Shown: piece by piece, positions 50,278 through 60,498 of the stretch
Layout of the letters: every line of letters starts with the position of its first letter
How positions within the stretch are numbered: position 1 is the stretch's first letter
Assembly: GCF_004348545.1 (NCBI RefSeq)
Contig: NZ_SMKL01000032.1
Location: 1-64,000 of the forward strand
Origin: Jiangella ureilytica
GTDB taxonomy: Bacteria; Actinomycetota; Actinomycetes; Jiangellales; Jiangellaceae
Length of the DNA stretch: 64,000 nucleotides
Direction of reading: 5' to 3'
The notes under the pieces: generated by a model
The model's database searches: none
The model's input: the letters and a program-made list of their open reading frames with translations, nothing else
Told to the model about the DNA's origin: nothing
Translations under genes and position numbers: made by a program

Positions 50278-53085
50278 ATGCCCCCCGTACGTCGCCGAAC
50301 GTTCATCGCCGGCACCGCCGGCACCGCCGCCCTGGCCGGCCTCCCCGCGATCCCCGGCCTGTCCGCGACCGCCACGGCGGTCACCGGCGGCGGCCAGATC
50401 ACCCCCGGCCAGTGGTCACTCCCCCGCGCCGACGCCCGCAACACCGGCCACCAGCCGCTCCCCGGCGGCCTGCGCCGGCAACCGAAGGTGGTGGCCAGCG
50501 CCTACCTGGGCGGGTCGACGCCGTGGGTCATGGCGGCCGACCTGGACAGTGACGGGTCGACGTCGCTGCTGTTCCTGACTGCGGGCTCGGTCGTCGCGAC
50601 CGGCCCGCGGCTGGAACCGCGCTGGTCCGCACCCGGCCTGTCCCCCGCCGACATCGCCGGCGTCTACGACCTCGCCGGCGACGGCGGCCGCCAGGTGGTC
50701 GTCATCGGCACGACGACGGTCGCGGCGCTCGACGCCGCGACCGGCGAGCTGCTGTGGTCGCACGACTTCGGCGCCGTCGTCGCGTTCGACTGGATGAGCA
50801 TCGGGCCGGTCGCCGCCGGCGTCGCCGGGCAGCAGATCGTCGTCTGGCCGTACCTGAGTCCCGTCGGCATCGCGTTCGCCTTCGACCGCGGCGTCGCCGG
50901 CGGCTACGAGCTGTGGCGGACGTCGCCGGACTACGTGCAGCCCGCCTACGCGCCCGAGCTGGTCATCGGCGACGCCGACGGCGACGGCCGCACCGAGCTG
51001 GTCATCGCCGGCTACGGCCAGATCCTGGCGTACGACGGCGCCACGGGCGCGCTGCGCGACACCGGCAGCGGCTGGCGCGGCCGCGCCGACTGGATCACCG
51101 GACCGAACGTCGACGGCCGCAACTACGGCCAGGTGCAGCTCATCGAGCTCGACGGCGACGGACGGCTGGAACTGGTCGAGGTGTGCGACGGCGTCACGCT
51201 GCACGCCGCGGTCGTCGACAGCGACGCCACCGGGCTCTCGCTGCTGTGGGACGAGTTCGTCGAGTATCCCGAGAGCGGCAAGTCGCTGCGCACCACCGTC
51301 AACGGCGTCGGCGACCACGACGGCGACGGCCGGGTCGAGATCGCGGTGTCGCTGTTCAACCACACCGGCGACGGCCGCTGGCACGTCGTCGTCATCGACG
51401 CGCTGCAGGGATTCGCCGGCCCGGTCAAGGCCGACCTCGTCGACCGCTATCTGTGGGGCGTCCAGGACCTCGACGGCGACGGCCGCAGCGAGCTGCTGGT
51501 CGCCGTCACGACCGACCAGACCCCGCCCGCCGTCGCCGAGCTCGAGCTGTACGCGCTCGACGACGCCGGCGCGTGGGCCCGCACGTGGTCGCTCGCCGAC
51601 GCGCAGTACGTCATGGACCCGCACTCGCCGGTCCCGGCGACGCTCAGCCCGCACTCGCGCACCGGCCGCTCCGAGGTGCTGCGGCCCGGCCCGCTGGGCT
51701 CGTTCGTCGTGCGCGCCGGCGGCGAGCTGCGCGGCTTCACGTTCGCCGGTGGCGCCGTCACGCAGACCTGGACCCGGACCGACGACGGCGGCGTGCTGCA
51801 CCGGGCCGGCGATCTCGACGGCAGCGGCACGGCGACGGTGCTCTACCAGCTGCCGTCGGGCGAGCTGCAGGCGGAGGACGCCGCCGGCACGGTGCTCGGC
51901 AGCACCCGGCTCGGCGCGCTGGTCTGCGACCCGATCGTCGCCGACCTCGACGGGCGCGGCCGCAGCAGCGTCATCGTCAGCGCGTTCGACGAGATTCGCG
52001 TACTCGATCTGCGCGGCAAGACGTTCAGGGAGCGCTGGCGGGTGCCCGGCCGCGGCGAGTACGTCTACCTGGGCGGGCTGCAGTCGGCGACGGCCGCGGA
52101 CCTCGACGGCGACGGCCGCGCCGAGGTGGTGTTCGTCGACGCCGCCGGGCCCCGGTCGCGGCTGCGCGTGCTCGACGGCGCCGGCCACGAGGTGTGGAGC
52201 CACGTCTTCGACGACCTGCCCGCGCCGACCTTCGTGGGCCCCAACGGCGTGTACCTGTGGACGTTCGGCGACTTCACCGGCGACGGACACCTGGACGTCT
52301 ACGTCGGGGCGAACAAGGCCGGCTACAACACCGAGGTCTCGCGGTTCCTCGACGGCCGCGACGGCACGCTGCTGGCCGGCCGCGACAACGACGGACCCGG
52401 TCACGCGGGCGGGCAGTTCGGCCCGTGGGTCGGCCCGCCGGCCGCCGCGGACACCGACGGCGACGGCGTCGACAACGCGTTCTTCCTGGCCGCCGACCTG
52501 CTCTACGACGTGAACGGGACCGACGTCGCTGACCCGGGGATCGTCCAGGGCCACGTCGGGCTCTACCACACCCCGATCCTGGTCGACGTCGACGGCGACG
52601 GCGCCCTGGAGGTCGTCCTGGCGGCCGGGTTCGACTACCTCGACGTCGTCACGTTCGCGTCGTCGCCGTCCGGCAGCACGCTCTGGCGGGTCGCCACCGT
52701 CCCCGGCGCCCACCTCGGCCGCCAGCCCGGCATCGCCGACGTCGACGGCGACGGCGTGGTCGAGCTCGGGGTCCTGCTGAACGACGGGACCTTCGAGTGC
52801 CGCAACGCCGCGACCGGCGCGCTGCTGTGGACACACGACCTGGGCGCCGCCGGCAGCGCCGTCACCACCGTCGACGCCGACCGCGACGGCAACCCCGAGT
52901 TCGTCGTCGGCACCGTCGACGGCCGGGTCGTCTGCCTCACCTCGGACGGCGGGCGGGCGCGGATCGTGTGGACGGTCGAGCTCGGTCACAAGCTCGGCGA
53001 CGTGGTCGCGGCCGACGTCGACGGCGACGGCCGCAGCGAGCTGCTCGTCACCGCCGACGACGGCTACCTCTACGTGATCGCCTGA
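50278..53085 (+). CDS. Tat-exported FG-GAP/PQQ-like beta-propeller protein
   Basis: 935 residues. The N-terminus carries a twin-arginine signal (RRRTFIAG followed by an Ala/Leu-rich stretch). The rest contains about a dozen D-x-D-x-D-G-type loops (DADGDGRTE, DHDGDGRVE, DLDGDGRAE, DVDGDGALE, DVDGDGVVE, DVDGDGRSE), the calcium-binding loops of FG-GAP/VCBS blades, along with PQQ-like strands (GELLWSHDFG, GALLWTHDLG). Probably a large calcium-stabilised propeller outside the membrane. No active-site motif is identifiable, so binding is more likely than catalysis. Its stop is part of a stem-loop shared with the convergent operon. Confidence 0.78.
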   Translation: MPPVRRRTFIAGTAGTAALAGLPAIPGLSATATAVTGGGQITPGQWSLPRADARNTGHQPLPGGLRRQPKVVASAYLGGSTPWVMAADLDSDGSTSLLFLTAGSVVATGPRLEPRWSAPGLSPADIAGVYDLAGDGGRQVVVIGTTTVAALDAATGELLWSHDFGAVVAFDWMSIGPVAAGVAGQQIVVWPYLSPVGIAFAFDRGVAGGYELWRTSPDYVQPAYAPELVIGDADGDGRTELVIAGYGQILAYDGATGALRDTGSGWRGRADWITGPNVDGRNYGQVQLIELDGDGRLELVEVCDGVTLHAAVVDSDATGLSLLWDEFVEYPESGKSLRTTVNGVGDHDGDGRVEIAVSLFNHTGDGRWHVVVIDALQGFAGPVKADLVDRYLWGVQDLDGDGRSELLVAVTTDQTPPAVAELELYALDDAGAWARTWSLADAQYVMDPHSPVPATLSPHSRTGRSEVLRPGPLGSFVVRAGGELRGFTFAGGAVTQTWTRTDDGGVLHRAGDLDGSGTATVLYQLPSGELQAEDAAGTVLGSTRLGALVCDPIVADLDGRGRSSVIVSAFDEIRVLDLRGKTFRERWRVPGRGEYVYLGGLQSATAADLDGDGRAEVVFVDAAGPRSRLRVLDGAGHEVWSHVFDDLPAPTFVGPNGVYLWTFGDFTGDGHLDVYVGANKAGYNTEVSRFLDGRDGTLLAGRDNDGPGHAGGQFGPWVGPPAAADTDGDGVDNAFFLAADLLYDVNGTDVADPGIVQGHVGLYHTPILVDVDGDGALEVVLAAGFDYLDVVTFASSPSGSTLWRVATVPGAHLGRQPGIADVDGDGVVELGVLLNDGTFECRNAATGALLWTHDLGAAGSAVTTVDADRDGNPEFVVGTVDGRVVCLTSDGGRARIVWTVELGHKLGDVVAADVDGDGRSELLVTADDGYLYVIA

Positions 53086-53175
53086 CCCCACCTCGTTGAT
53101 CGTGGAGTGGCTGCAGGGTTCCGGTCCGGAAGGGTCCGATCGATTCCGCGGTCACTCCACGATCGACGTGGGTCA
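53083..53175. terminator. Bidirectional stem-loop enclosing both convergent stop codons
   Basis: GATCGTGGAGTG (53098-53109) pairs exactly with CACTCCACGATC (53153-53164), and outside it TGACCC (53083-53088) pairs with GGGTCA (53170-53175). The two TGA stops of the convergent genes are the outermost bases of the structure. The inner loop is 43 bases. The GTTGATCGTGGAGTG string looks like a dispersed intergenic element of actinomycetes, but copy number cannot be tested here. Confidence 0.65.
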
Positions 53176-54138
53176 GGAGTGCGGAGGGAGGGCGCCGGAC
53201 TCGAGGGCGGCGAGGACGCGGGCGGCCGGCAGCACGTCGGCCGCCTGCACCGCCGGCGGCGGGCCACCGGCGACGGCGTCGAGGAAGGCGCGGTCCTGGG
53301 CGGTGACGGCGTCGAACTGCACGGTCGCGACGTCGCCGCCGTCGAAGACGACCTCGCCGTTCTCGCGCAGCACGGGGCCGTCGACCAGCAGCGTCCGCTC
53401 GGGCGCGATGACCAGGAAGTCGCTGACCGCCTCGCGCGAGTGGTACGAGATCGCCACCGACGCCAGCCGGCCGTCGTCGGTCACGAAGGCGCCGGCCACG
53501 TCCATGGGCGCGCCGCTGCCGGGCCAGGCCGGGCCGGCCGTCCCGGTGACCGTCACCGGCGTGGGCGGGCGCAGGTGCCAGAGCGCCGCGTCGACGGCGT
53601 GGCCGCCGTGGTGCCAGACGGCGCTGTCGGTCCAGTCGCGCGGCTTGCCGGTCCAGCCCATGTCGGTCTGGCGCAGCATGAGCTGGCGCACCACCACGAG
53701 CGAGGGCAGGGTGCCGGTCGACTCTAGCCGGTCCTGCAGCCGGCGGTGCGGCTCCCAGTAGCGCAGCGTGTGCCCGACGGCGGCGACGCGGCCCGCGCGT
53801 GCGGCGGCCGCCGCGACAGCCGACGCCTCGTCGGCGGACAGGCCGGCCGGGATCTCGCAGAGCACGGGCCGGCCGGCCTCCAGCACCGCCACCGACTGCG
53901 CCGCGTGCAGGTGGCTCGGGGTCGCGATGATGACGGCGTCGACGTCGTCGTCGGCGAGCAGGTCGTCCAGCGCCTCGTAGGTGCGCCGGACCCCGTGCGC
54001 CGCCGCGAACTCCGCCAGCTCGTCCGGCTTCGGCCCGGCGACGGCGACCGGCGTGACGCCGAGCCGGGCCAGCGCCTGCGCGTGCACGTCACCGATCGCT
54101 CCGGGGCCGACGATCGCCACCCCGCCCGAGAAGCTCAT
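53173..54138 (-). CDS. Gfo/Idh/MocA-family protein with altered EKP motif
   Basis: 321 residues. The Rossmann motif is VGPGAIGDVHAQAL at the N-terminus; the alpha/beta C-domain has DSAVWHHGGHAVDAALW, where the His pair is in the family active-site position. The usual catalytic-face EKP is CEIPAGLS, with Ile in place of Lys, so hydride transfer geometry may differ. The ATG at 54138 overlaps the preceding stop as ATGA. Last gene of the ten-gene operon that starts with the binding-protein gene at 62130. Confidence 0.85.
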   Translation of the reverse strand: MSFSGGVAIVGPGAIGDVHAQALARLGVTPVAVAGPKPDELAEFAAAHGVRRTYEALDDLLADDDVDAVIIATPSHLHAAQSVAVLEAGRPVLCEIPAGLSADEASAVAAAAARAGRVAAVGHTLRYWEPHRRLQDRLESTGTLPSLVVVRQLMLRQTDMGWTGKPRDWTDSAVWHHGGHAVDAALWHLRPPTPVTVTGTAGPAWPGSGAPMDVAGAFVTDDGRLASVAISYHSREAVSDFLVIAPERTLLVDGPVLRENGEVVFDGGDVATVQFDAVTAQDRAFLDAVAGGPPPAVQAADVLPAARVLAALESGALPPHS

Positions 54139-54926
54139 CGCGCTCCCTCCGTCGCCGACGACACGGTGGCCGGCAGCCCGAACACCCGAGCCGCCGTGCC
54201 GCCGAGCACGCCGGCCGCCTGCTCGGCGTCCAGGCCCCAGTGCGAGAGCGCCAGCTCGACGGCGGCGTCGTACTCCCCCGCGGCGAGGCCGGCCCGGTTC
54301 CAGTCGCCGCTCCACATGATCCGCTCCGGCCCGAACGCGGCCAGCAGGCGGTCCAGGTACGGCCGCGCGTCGGGATACGGGTACGCCGTGCCGGCGTTGG
54401 CGAAGAAGCCGGACCACATGACGCTGACGTTCGGCAGCTCGGCCAGCTCCAGCAGCCGCGGGAACGCCTCGACGTCCGGCGAGCCGGGACCGTACCGGAA
54501 CCAGCCCAGGTGCTCGAGCCGCACGTGCAGCCGTCGCCGCTCGGCCACCACGGAACGCAACCGCGACGACACGACGTCGGCGAACGGACCGGTGAGGCTG
54601 ACGACGGCGCCGGCGTCGTCGAGCACGTCGAACACGGCGTCGCCGCTGCCGTCCGGGAGGCCCGACGGCGCCACCCGCAGGCCGGCGAACCCGGCGGAGA
54701 GCAGCGCCGCGGCGTGCTCGGCGGTCTCGGCGATCGCGACACCGGCGAACCGCGCCGGCTCGGACCGGACCGCGTCGAGCAGGTACCGGTTGTCGGTGGT
54801 GCCGAGGTGCTGGACGAGCACGGCCCCGGCGATGTCCGACGCCGCCATGGCCGCCCGGTAGTCCTCGATGGGGGCGTACTTCGGCGGCCCGGTGTGGACG
54901 TGCGCGTCGACGACGGGCGGGCGCAT
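54135..54926 (-). CDS. TIM-barrel amidohydrolase (amidohydrolase 2 family)
   Basis: 263 residues. The N-terminal DAHVHTG supplies two metal-binding His, and the C-terminal IMWSGDWNRAG supplies the Asp of the mononuclear metal site. This matches the family of decarboxylases, lactonases and hydrolases called amidohydrolase 2 (for example 2-pyrone-4,6-dicarboxylate lactonase and fuconolactonase-like enzymes). The stop/start arrangement with the upstream gene is TGATG. A lactone hydrolase role would fit a sugar-acid pathway. Confidence 0.8.
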   Translation of the reverse strand: MRPPVVDAHVHTGPPKYAPIEDYRAAMAASDIAGAVLVQHLGTTDNRYLLDAVRSEPARFAGVAIAETAEHAAALLSAGFAGLRVAPSGLPDGSGDAVFDVLDDAGAVVSLTGPFADVVSSRLRSVVAERRRLHVRLEHLGWFRYGPGSPDVEAFPRLLELAELPNVSVMWSGFFANAGTAYPYPDARPYLDRLLAAFGPERIMWSGDWNRAGLAAGEYDAAVELALSHWGLDAEQAAGVLGGTAARVFGLPATVSSATEGAR

Positions 54927-55657
54927 CACGCGACGTCCACCGTGGCGCAGGCGGCCCGGAAGTCCTCCGCCGTCGCGGTGTAGCCGACGTTGCACTCGAT
55001 GTGCCGGATCGCCAGGAAGTTGGCCCAGCCGCCCTCGCGGGTCTCGGGGAACTCGAACGTCGACACGCAGTCGCGCAGCACGACGACGCGGTAGTTGCGG
55101 TACAGCGCGTCGGTGACGGTGGTGCCGAGACAGACCCGGCTGTCGAACCCGACGACGACCAGGTTGCGGACGCCGCGGTTGCGCAGCGCGCTGTCGAGCC
55201 CGGTCTCGTGGAACCCGCTGTAGTACTGCTTGCGGATGAGCACGTCGTCGTCGTCCGGGGCGATGACCTTCGAGTGCTCGAGGATCGGCGTCGGCGCCTT
55301 CCACGCGGTCAGCACGTCGACGTCGCAGACCCGCTGCGACATGTTGCGCCACTCGTTGCCCTCGTCGATGCCGGGCGACAGGTAGTTCGTCAGGTAGACG
55401 GTGGGCAGCCCGACCGCGCGCGCCGCGTCCTTCACCGGCCGGATCTTGTTCCGGACGATGTCGCGGGTCGCCTCGTCGACCTCGTAGATGCCGTCGAGCC
55501 CCTCGGGCACCTCGTCGTCGAAGCCGGCGCCGTAGACGTCGACGATGAGCAGCGCGGTGTCGTCGAGCCCCAGCTCCAGCTCGTCCTCGGCGTGCCCGAG
55601 CGGCGAGTCGATGGTCGGGTACAGCCGGTAGTAGCGGCCGGGCAGGCGCAGCGTCAT
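54926..55657 (-). CDS. Isochorismatase-like cysteine hydrolase
   Basis: 243 residues. The triad is visible: Asp in LLIVDVYGAGF near residue 40, Lys in IRKQYYSGFHETGLD, and Cys in GFDSRVCLGTTVTDAL. This is the family of isochorismatase, nicotinamidase, ureidoacrylate and biuret hydrolases. The ATG at 55657 overlaps the HIBADH-type gene stop as ATGA. In this operon, amide hydrolysis is more likely than isochorismate cleavage. Confidence 0.85.
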   Translation of the reverse strand: MTLRLPGRYYRLYPTIDSPLGHAEDELELGLDDTALLIVDVYGAGFDDEVPEGLDGIYEVDEATRDIVRNKIRPVKDAARAVGLPTVYLTNYLSPGIDEGNEWRNMSQRVCDVDVLTAWKAPTPILEHSKVIAPDDDDVLIRKQYYSGFHETGLDSALRNRGVRNLVVVGFDSRVCLGTTVTDALYRNYRVVVLRDCVSTFEFPETREGGWANFLAIRHIECNVGYTATAEDFRAACATVDVA

Positions 55658-56549
55658 GGTCGGTCGTCCTCCTCGACGGTGGGGGCGTCCGCCCGGTCGC
55701 GGACGGCGTGCCGGTACAGCGCCTGGGTGCCCAGGTCGCCGCCGCCGGCGCCGGACAGCCAGCGGTAGCGCTCGCGGGCGGACCGGCCGGCGGCGAGGTC
55801 GAGCCCGTGCTCGTCGCCCTCGGCCAGCGCCAGGGCGAGGTCCTTGATCATGTGGTCGACCTTGAAGCCGGGCGCGAGATCGCCCCGGATCAGCCGCGGC
55901 CACATGAACTCCAGCAGCGGGCCGGTGCCCAGGCCGCGTCCCACGACGCCGGCGACGACCTCGGGGTCCAGCCCCAGCGCCTCGCCCAGGGCCCAAGCGT
56001 CGGCGATGCCCCCGGCGATCCCGCCGATGAGCAGCTGGTTCACCAGCTTCACGCTCTGCCCGGTGCCGGGCCCGCCGATCAGCACCGGAGTTCCCAGCAC
56101 CTCGAACGCCGGCCGGGCACGCGCGAACGCCTCGGGCGAGCCGCCGGCCATGATCGTCAGGGTGCCGGCCGCCGCGCCCATGGGACCGCCGGAGACCGGG
56201 GCGTCCAGCGCGGCCACACCGCGTTCCGAGCCCGCGGCGGCGAGCCGGCGGGCCAGCTGCGGCGGGCTGGTGGACATGTCGGCGACGACGGCGGGCGGCG
56301 CGGCCGCGGCGAGCAGCCCGGACGGGCCCAGGACCGCAGCCTCGACGGTGTCCGGGTCCGGCAGCACCGTGATGGCGAGGTCGGCGCCGTCGCCCGCCGC
56401 CGCCGCGGAATCCGCCCACGATGCGCCGGCCGCCAGCACCGCCTCGGCGCTCTCCTTGCGCCGCGAGTGCACCGCGACCTCGTGCCCCGCGTCGACCAGC
56501 CGCTGGGCCACGGGCCGGCCCATGAGGCCGATCCCGACGACTGCGATCC

Positions 56550-56553
<4 letters not shown>
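55654..56553 (-). CDS. HIBADH/tartronate-semialdehyde-reductase-family dehydrogenase
   Basis: 299 residues. N-terminal VGIGLMGRPVAQRL is the NAD(P)-binding motif, DAPVSGGPMGAAAGTL is the family substrate-binding signature, and Lys in GQSVKLVNQLL is the catalytic residue. The family comprises 3-hydroxyisobutyrate dehydrogenase, tartronate semialdehyde reductase and related beta-hydroxyacid dehydrogenases. The GTG at 56553 overlaps the ABC ATPase stop. Reduction of a semialdehyde from an aldolase step would fit the locus. Confidence 0.87.
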
Positions 56554-57658
<1,105 letters not shown>

Positions 57659-57662
<4 letters not shown>

Positions 57663-58672
57663 CGCCCCGCCCCCACCCGGTCGGCCTCCGACGGGAAGTG
57701 ACACGCGACGTGCAGCGCCCGGCCTTCGGCGCTGCCCGGCCACGCCGTCGTGCACTGCTCCGGCTCGCCCAGCTCGGCGAAACGGCGGCAGCGGGCGTGG
57801 AACCGGCAGCCCTGCGGCCAGGCGGCGGGGTCCGGCGGCATGCCCGGCACCGTCTCGAGCTGCTCCGGCGGCACCCCGCCCAGCGGCGGAATGCTGCCGA
57901 GCAGGGCTGCGGTGTACGGGTGCCGCGGGGCCGTGAGCACCTCGTCGACGCCACCCTGCTCGACGACCTGGCCGGCGTACATCACCACGACCCGGTCGCA
58001 GATCTCGCGGACCGTGCTGATGTCGTGCGTCACGAAGACGATGGCCGTGCCCAGCTCGTCGCGCAGCTGCACCAGCAGCCGCAGGATCTCGGCCTGGATC
58101 GACACGTCGAGGGCGGTGGTGGGCTCGTCGGCCAGCAGCAGCATCGGCTCGTTCTGCAGGCCCAGCGCGATGGCCGAGCGCTGCTGCATGCCGCCGCTCA
58201 GCTCGTGGGGGTACGCGGCCAGCGCCTGCTCCGGGCGCGGCAGCCGGGCCCGTCGCAGCGCGTCGAGCGCCCGGCCGCGGCGCTGCTGGGAGTTCAGCTC
58301 GGGCCGGTGGGTGCGCAGGCTGAGCCGCAGCTGCTTGCCGACCCGGGCGACGGGGTTCAGCGCGGCACCCGCGTCGGACGGGATCAGCGCCACCTGCCGG
58401 CCGCGCAGCGACCGCAGCACCGACGGGTCGGCGCCGCGCAGGTCGCGGCCGGCGAAGGTGATGCTGCCGTCGACGACGCGGCCACCCGACGGCAGCAGGC
58501 CGAGCAGCGCGAGCAGGGTCAGGCTCTTGCCGCAGCCGGACTCCCCCACGATGCCGACGATCTCGCGCTCGCCGACCTCGAACCCGACGCCGTCGACCGG
58601 CCGTGAGACGCCGGCGCCGTGGCCGAACTCCACGGCGAGGTCGCGCACGCTGAGCAGCGGCTGGTCGGTCAT
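57659..58672 (-). CDS. ABC transporter ATPase, OppD/DppD type, with changed Q-loop
   Basis: 337 residues. Walker A GESGCGKS, signature LSGGMQQR, Walker B LLLADEPTTALD and switch His in FVTHD are standard. The Q-loop, normally with IxQD, reads VALIPSDAGAALNP, so the conserved Gln is replaced by Ser. The C-terminal Cys cluster (CRFHARCRRF and late CHF) is present. Asymmetric ATPase pairs are known in ABC importers, so one weakened site can be tolerated. Coupled by ATGA to the permease gene upstream. Confidence 0.9.
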
Positions 58673-59526
58673 GTGCTGGCCCCCTGCGGGTCGAGCCGGT
58701 CGCGCAGGACGTCGGCCATGATGTTGATGCCGAGGACGACCAGCAGGATCGGGACGCCGGCGATGACGCCGATCCACGGATGGCTGAGGACGAAGCCGCG
58801 CGACTGCGCGAGCAGCGAGCCCCACGACGCGTCGGGCGGCTGCACGCCCAGCCCGAGGAAGCCGAGGCCGGCCTCGTCGAGCACGGCGAAACCGAGCAGC
58901 ACCGTCGTCTGGACGATGAGCAGTGGCAGCAGCGCCGGCACGATCTCCTTGCGGATGATCCGCCACCGCCCGGCGCCGATCACCCGGGCGGCGTCGGTGT
59001 AGGCGAGGTCGCGGACGCCGACGACGGCACTGCGCACCAGCCGCGCGTAGAACGGCCAGAACGCCAGCCCGAGCGCCAGCATCGTCGTGGTGAACGACGG
59101 GCCGAAGATCCCGACGATGCCGATGGCGACCAGCAGCGTCGGGATGGCGAAGAACAGGTCCACCACCCGCATGACGGCGAGGTCGACCCAGCCGCCGAGG
59201 TACCCGGTCAGCAGCCCCAGCGGGACGGCGATGGCCGACGCCAGCGCCACCGTGCCCACCGCGATCAGCATCGTCATCCGCCCGCCGACGGCCATGCGGG
59301 TGAACAGGTCGCGGCCGAGGTCGTCGGTGCCGAACCAGTGCTCGGCCGACGGCCCGGAGAACCGCGCGTCCAGATCGGTGGCGTTCGGGTCGTACCCGGA
59401 GACCAGCGGCCCGACCAGCATGAACAGCGCCAGGAGCCCCAGCAGCCCGCCTCCGACGAGCAGCTTCCAGCCGCGTCTGACCCGGGGGCCGTCGGCGGTC
59501 GCGGCGACCACCGCGACGGCGCTCAC
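58669..59526 (-). CDS. Peptide/nickel-type ABC permease, DppC type
   Basis: 285 residues with an N-terminal OppC_N segment (HWFGTDDLGRDLFTRM is the hallmark) and about six membrane segments. The cytoplasmic EAA-like loop is DAARVIGAGRWRIIRKEIVP. Start GTG at 59526 overlaps the DppB stop. Part of the importer together with the DppB-like permease. Confidence 0.92.
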   Translation of the reverse strand: MSAVAVVAATADGPRVRRGWKLLVGGGLLGLLALFMLVGPLVSGYDPNATDLDARFSGPSAEHWFGTDDLGRDLFTRMAVGGRMTMLIAVGTVALASAIAVPLGLLTGYLGGWVDLAVMRVVDLFFAIPTLLVAIGIVGIFGPSFTTTMLALGLAFWPFYARLVRSAVVGVRDLAYTDAARVIGAGRWRIIRKEIVPALLPLLIVQTTVLLGFAVLDEAGLGFLGLGVQPPDASWGSLLAQSRGFVLSHPWIGVIAGVPILLVVLGINIMADVLRDRLDPQGAST

Positions 59527-60467
59527 GTGAGCCTCACCCGCGGGTCGAGCAGGCCCTGCAGGACCTCGGCCACGACGTTCACGACGATGAAGATCGCCCC
59601 GTAGACCAGCATCAGCGCCTGGATCATCGGGTAGTCGCGCTCACTGACGCCGGCCGCGACCAGCCGGCCCATGCCGGGCCAGTTGAACAGCTCCTCGACG
59701 ACGATCGAGCCGGCCAGCAGGAACCCGACGGTGAGCGCGATCGCCACGATGAGCTGCGGGAGCGAGATCCGCAGCACCACGGTGCGGGCCACCGTGGCCT
59801 CCGGCAGGCCCTGCGCCCGGGCGTAGGAGACGCTCGGCTCGCCGCCGGTCTCGACGACGGCGGTGCGGGTCAGCCGGGCGAGGTACGGCGCGATGGCCAG
59901 CCCCAGCGTCAGGGCCGGCAGCACCAGCAGCCGCAGGTTCTGCGCCGGGTCGACGTCGAACGGCACGTAGCCCTGGCTCGGCAGCCAGCCCAGCTGCAGC
60001 GCCAGCAGCAGCATGAGCAGCGTCCCCAGCCAGAACCCGGGGGTCGCCAGGCCGACCAGCGTCGCCCCCGTGATGACGTTGTCGGCGCGGCTGCCGCGCC
60101 GGAACCCGGCGTACAGCCCGGCCGGGATGGCGAGGGCCAGTCCGACCAGCAGCCCGCCGAGCGCCAGCTCCAGCGTCGCCGGGATGCGGTCGATCAGGAT
60201 GTCCGACACCGGCATGCGCGACCGGTACGACAGCCCGAAGTCGCCGGTCACGACGTTGCCCAGCCAGCTCGTGTACTGCTGGTACCAGGGCTCGTCGAGG
60301 CCGAGCTGGTCGCGCAGCCGCGCGACCAGCTCCGGATCGCTGTTCACCCCGAGCATCGCGGTCACCGGGTCGCCCGGGATGACCCGGACGTAGGCGAAGG
60401 CCAGGATGCTCAGGCCGAACAGCAGCGGGACGGCGAGCAGGAGGCGTCGCAGGATGTACTGGACCAC
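59523..60467 (-). CDS. Peptide/nickel-type ABC permease, DppB type
   Basis: 314 residues. The start YILRRLLLAVPLLFGLSILAF and the PGDPV motif near residue 33 are typical of DppB; the cytoplasmic loop ARAQGLPEATVARTVVLRISLP and the late EELFNWPGMGRL block are conserved. The GTG at 60467 is preferred over the GTG at 60473 because GGAGG lies five bases before it. Preceded by the binding-protein gene with a 31-base gap. Confidence 0.92.
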   Translation of the reverse strand: MVQYILRRLLLAVPLLFGLSILAFAYVRVIPGDPVTAMLGVNSDPELVARLRDQLGLDEPWYQQYTSWLGNVVTGDFGLSYRSRMPVSDILIDRIPATLELALGGLLVGLALAIPAGLYAGFRRGSRADNVITGATLVGLATPGFWLGTLLMLLLALQLGWLPSQGYVPFDVDPAQNLRLLVLPALTLGLAIAPYLARLTRTAVVETGGEPSVSYARAQGLPEATVARTVVLRISLPQLIVAIALTVGFLLAGSIVVEELFNWPGMGRLVAAGVSERDYPMIQALMLVYGAIFIVVNVVAEVLQGLLDPRVRLT

Positions 60468-60498
60468 CGGCACCTCCCTCCCTGGACGGCAGTGTGCG

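Noticed and set aside
50416-53091. 891-residue minus-strand frame opposite the Tat-exported propeller
   Set aside because: Mirror image of the D-x-D-G codons (Val/Ala/Asp repeats); no independent support.
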